Assembly: GCA_021014325.1 (NCBI GenBank)
Contig: CM037467.1
Span: forward strand, 11,422,773 to 11,486,772
DNA from: Plazaster borealis
Lineage: Eukaryota > Echinodermata > Asteroidea > Forcipulatida > Labidiasteridae
Reading direction: 5' to 3'
DNA length: 64,000 bases
Position 1 is the stretch's first letter; each line of letters begins with the position of its first letter. The position numbers were made by a program, and so were the translations under genes. Under the pieces are notes generated by a model. The model saw nothing but the letters and a program-made list of their open reading frames with translations. It was not told where the DNA came from and searched no databases. Shown here piece by piece: positions 59,953 to 64,000 of the stretch.

Positions 59953-61359
59953 TGGTGCCTTTTGGTTGTGTAACATTGAAAAGTTTCGACGAATATTGTA
60001 CGCTCTGCTTTTCTCGTGAAGACATTTGGGGCACACTGATCGAAACGTCAAATTGTTACACCACCGGACCCCCGGTCTCCGCAGAAACCACCACTACCCA
60101 TTAGTGAGATAATGACATGACACAACAAGCTTTTGTTTCTAAAATGAGGAAGTTGTAAGAACATCTATACCACCATAATGATTCATAAATATTGTTTGAT
60201 GGTGTAGTTTCTTAAAAAAAAGAAACCCACACACAAACATATCCTTGTCATTGTTGAACCAAAACGGGAATATTGTTTATTTGTTCCTGTACAGATCCAA
60301 TATCGAAAGTGTGGTGTTAACAAACCACTTGGCTGTTATTTTGATGCCAACAATTTAGATTTCGAGTTCGCTGTCTTGTCTATATCAGTAACACCTCGAT
60401 TATCTTTGGAAATAATGTGAACAAAATACATTGCAGAGGAACGTCTGGAACTGAAGGCTACACTTAGATCTTTGTGTTCAGAATTACATTTTTTTTTGTC
60501 GAGTTGTGATTTTTATAGTAGAGGTTTTCCTGTTCATTCTGAGGATTTGAGGATATTTTAATTGCGCGCGAAATAAAATAATGCGACGTCTAAACTGTCC
60601 GATTGTTTGCCGAAAATGACGAGGTAAACCCACTAAAAATCCCGTTCATAGACTGAAAGTTTTCTTGTCGGATTTAAATTCAATTGGGGCGAGGGACAAA
60701 GTGTTTGCTGCTTGTCACTGAAAGTTTGATCGGTGTGGATGATTAAGACTCTTAAACTAAACTTATAAACTCGGTAATACGTTCCTAAAACGTATTAAAC
60801 GATTAGCTTTAGTCTGGAAGCGTAACTTTTAAGGAACTTGATATTTTAAGGGAAGTTTTCCACAATGACCATCTTTATACTATGCAAGTTATGTGCGAAA
60901 TCTGTGATCATTTTTACATGTTTCAACCTTGCTAATGCTGTGAACAACCTTGTACAGCCTGATACTTTTAACATGATACTTGTTAGCTTTTTAATGTAAC
61001 CACCAACAAACCTTGGGAGTACAGTCAACTCCGACACATTCATTTCCTCCGCCCCCGTATATACCACGCACCCTCCACCAAACCAAAGAACAAAGACGCG
61101 CTAACCTAAACCGTTTCCGTCGCCACCAACAAAACTACCACCAGGATTTGCAAAATCAATGCAACTGTTTTTATACAACATTTAATTAGTCTCTTTACGT
61201 CAGAAATTTCATAAGAGAGATGCTTAAGTCTGGCTAAGCGCAAACCGTTTCTACTTACCAGAAGAAAAAAAAAGATCATCAGCGGAAATAACACGTGACA
61301 TCGCGTGCTATTTCGCGGTTATGTTTCCTCTGTGGAATTTTGCTCTTCTGACTTGTACT

Positions 61360-61682
61360 GGGCCCGATTTCATAGAGCTGCTTACCACATAATTCGGGGC
61401 TTACCGTGCGATAGAAGGGCTGTAAGCGCAGAATTTCTTGGACGGCGGTTTATTGCACAGCCCTTTTATAGCCTATTTAGTCACAAAGCCGTTTAACTGA
61501 AAATGGTACTTACACAATTTTCCGAGTAAGCAAAATGTTAGCAGGGATCCACTTATGAACAATATACAATACATGGTTAGTGCCTGGTGTCCTGTTTCTG
61601 CTAAGCAATGTTTTTCTGTGTTAAGCAACAATTTGTTTTGTGCTTAACACTAACATTAGCAGTTGTATGAAATTATAGGCCA
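61360..61682. mobile_element. MITE family B variant, long copy
   Basis: TGGGCCCGATTTCATAGAGC at the left, ATTAGCAGTTGTATGAAATT at the right; the left half shares the ACCACATAATTCGG variant with 55.6 kb. Confidence 0.6.
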
Positions 61683-61730
61683 AGGTAATAAAGGGTCAGA
61701 AACTGAAACGCTTCCACACTTCCACCCAGC

Positions 61731-61911
61731 TGGGCTCAATTTCTTAAAGCTGCTTAAGCAGAAAACATTGCTTGAAAGGTTTCTGCCAAGAAAAGGTTAG
61801 CAGGATGCCAGTCACAGACAGTAAATGAGAAATGGCATTTTGGCTGGTAACCATATTCTTGTCAACGTATTTTTTGTGCTTAAGCAGCTTCTTGAAATAA
61901 ATTGGGCCCTG
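61731..61911. mobile_element. MITE family B copy
   Basis: TGGGCTCAATTTCTTAAAGC and CAGCTTCTTGAAATAAATTG then GGCCC. Just 12 bp before the next family A copy. Confidence 0.75.
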
Positions 61912-61923
61912 ATTTACGATCCC

Positions 61924-62298
61924 TTAAAGGCACTGAACACGTTTGGTAATTTTCAAAGACACTGTTCTCACTTGGTGTATCCCAACATATGCATAAAATA
62001 ACAAGCCTGTGAAAATTTAGGCTCAATTAGTCATCGAAGTTGCAAGAAAATGATGAAAGAAAAAACAACCTTGTTGCACAAATTTGTGTGCTTTCAGATA
62101 GGAATAAAAGGTTTCAGGCCTGAAGTCTTTTATTATTTTAGTGAGAAATTACCTCTTTCTCAAAAACTACGTTACTTCAGAGGGAGTCGTTTCTCACAAT
62201 GTTTTATACTATCAACAGCTCTCCGTTGCTCGTTACGAAGTAAGTTTTTATGCTAATATATATTTTGAGTAATTACCAAACGTGTACAGTGCCTTTAA
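61924..62298. mobile_element. MITE family A copy (best-preserved)
   Basis: TTAA-bounded, ends AAAGGCACTGAACACGTTTG and CGTGTACAGTGCCTTTAA; 375 bp. Opposite orientation to copy 2. Confidence 0.85.
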
Positions 62299-62759
62299 AG
62301 AACATCCCCAACCTTTAAAATTGTGTGAGGAACATAATGTTCCAACCCAGGCAGCCATGAAAAGTCCACCCGTACCCTTCACCCAGTCGCAATATAACGA
62401 CCGAACACCGTTTTCGAATGTCACTGTGTGTATAGATTATTCATCGTGTAGGACCAAAGTTAACCAATACAGCTAGAGCTATAGGAATGGTTATGGCCTT
62501 TAAAGGTTAATATATTACATTTATGATATTGCGACCCGTATTCAACTTAGAGGGATGCCGATTTATAGCCATGGCGACCATATCACAATAAAAAAAAGGT
62601 TTTTAATTTTCAATTCAGTGGGAAAAATTTTCGTTCTGACAGCCACTTTTTCACTCATGTCATTGTTACCAAAAGCAATGTCTCATTTGAGTAAATAAGA
62701 TACTATTTTATCTCATAATGTATGTAAAAGTGGCGGTCGGATACGGACATTTTACCCTA

Positions 62760-63420
62760 CGATGAACGCGGGAGGAATACATAATGTAAAACTCACCGAT
62801 TAGCTGTCAATATGGATGTGTTGTTGGAAGGAGATACCACCTCCGTAAAACGGGAAAAACACCGTGCCTATCAGCGGTCACGTCACCGGGCCTCCCCGTC
62901 TCATCCGCCCGTTGATATTCCTCCCGGATTCCTCGGTCCTCCTGGAGGATTCGTGTGCAATTTAGCTACACAGAAATCTCAATTATAATCAGCAGTTAGT
63001 ACATGTACATGTGCCACACGTACAGCTACGTTGTTCTTGTACAGTAGGTCTCCAGTTAAGAAAAAATAGCATCCATCTCTCATCAGCTGCTAGTCCCGTT
63101 CAAATACTCGATAGCTGCGCCTTCACGAACAAAACACACCGGTAGTGTGTGCTAAATACATTAAACAAAAAATCCGGCCCCAATTTCACAGGAAATGGGA
63201 TATTTTTTCAGCACACTCTCAGGGCTGGAGACGTTTCTGTTGAGTGTAAGAAATGTGTGTGCTTTTGACGTAAGCCCGAACCCGAGCATCAGCTGTTGTC
63301 GATGTTCTTGTTCATTGTGCATAAAGGTGAATTGTCGTATGCGTGTGTGCGTCGTGTGCGGGGGACGGTCAATCCACGCGCTCTAGCACCTCTTGCACCT
63401 CCTTCTGTATGTACATGTCA
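62760..63420 (-). promoter_or_regulatory. Candidate promoter or first exon (CpG-containing patch)
   Basis: Richer in CpG than its surroundings. On the minus strand GACAGCTAATCG is followed by GTGAGT (donor-like, exon end at 62797). It could be a non-coding first exon of a minus-strand gene. The integrin gene needs one, but at 22.7 kb away the link is only a guess. Confidence 0.25.
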
Positions 63421-63789
63421 TGAATGAGAAACTCCAATTTGAGGTCGGATACCTTACCCCTCTTCACACTGTGGCACCAGTTGCAAAAACTAAAGACACC
63501 GGACGGACGAATAAACTATTTCCTTTGTTTTTGTAGCTCGAGGTCAGGCCAGGGTAAACCCGTACACTGAAACAAACCATTGTCATTATAAGCAATTTTG
63601 CATAAAAACAATTAATTCACACAAGCAGGCTGATTCAATTACATCGCTGAATATCATATCTTTTGAATGCACGATTGTTGCTGTTAATTGTTTTATATTG
63701 GGTTTTTTAAAAATATATTTTGATTACGGCTTTTCAATACACGATCACTCTACTGAACTTTAGTCTTTACGTCTTTGGTGCTAACCCTT

Positions 63790-64000
63790 GGCATAGATCA
63801 TGGACTAAAACTCTCAGGTTCCACTGGTCATGAGTCTCAAAGTCATTAAGAACAAATCCCTGAGTCTCAAGTCCTTATATCAAGTCACAGGTCAAGTCTC
63901 AAATCCTGAAAGGCAAGTCTAAATGCAAGTCTCAAACCATTAAGGACAAGTCTCAAGTCCTGAACGGCAAGTCTCGGGTCAAGTCTCAAATCCTTTGTTT
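63790..64000 (+). repeat. Degenerate CAAGTCTCAAGTCC repeat at the right edge
   Basis: Many variants of CAAGTCTCAAATCCT and AAGGCAAGTCT in tandem, running off the window. Confidence 0.8.

Overview
This is a 64 kb window of an animal (metazoan) nuclear genome. It has intron-rich genes with GT-AG introns, is AT-rich, and is packed with short inverted-repeat transposons, tRNA-derived SINE fragments and minisatellites. The gene content (mitochondrial EXOG-type nuclease, PLAC8-family protein, integrin beta) and the style of the repeats suggest a marine invertebrate deuterostome. An echinoderm, possibly a sea star, is my best guess, but the sequence alone does not prove it.

Left end (1-8 kb): two DNA/RNA non-specific endonuclease genes of the EXOG/ENDOG family lie head to head. 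The minus-strand copy (1643 down to 130, running off the left edge) shows its first three coding exons, and the catalytic His of the DRGH motif is replaced by Gln. The plus-strand copy (3402-7962, five exons, 362 aa) is a complete EXOG orthologue with an intact motif. The 1.76 kb between them holds a TTAA-type MITE and a textbook CTCF-like motif. EXOG is followed by a 154-bp tandem copy of its own C-terminal coding end and by four transposon insertions.

Middle left (13.7-16.6 kb): a three-exon PLAC8-family gene on the minus strand, 111 aa, complete. From 16.6 to 23.1 kb I see only repeats.

Middle (23.1-40.1 kb): one complete integrin beta gene on the minus strand. Twenty-three coding exons join in frame into 830 aa: signal peptide, PSI, hybrid, beta-I domain with MIDAS, four I-EGF modules, beta-tail, one transmembrane helix and a tail with two NPxY motifs. 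Introns 2 and 4 contain minisatellites whose repeat units look copied from the adjoining exon-intron border, so they carry arrays of donor-like and acceptor-like sites. A splice acceptor lies in the 5' UTR of the first coding exon, so a non-coding first exon should exist further upstream (higher coordinates).

Right (40.1-64 kb): no protein gene I can recognise. It holds many MITEs, a 1.3 kb 117-bp satellite-like array (45.4-46.7 kb), a 1.09 kb hAT-type element with an 8-bp target duplication (47.3-48.4 kb), microsatellites, and a CpG-containing patch near 62.8 kb with a minus-strand donor-like site that could be a promoter or first exon.

The genes have no evident common pathway: mitochondrial nuclease, cysteine-rich PLAC8 protein and adhesion receptor. 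Only the divergent nuclease pair looks like a functional or evolutionary unit (local duplication with one copy losing a catalytic residue). All exon joins were made by eye from splice sites, reading phase and family resemblance; no search was run.
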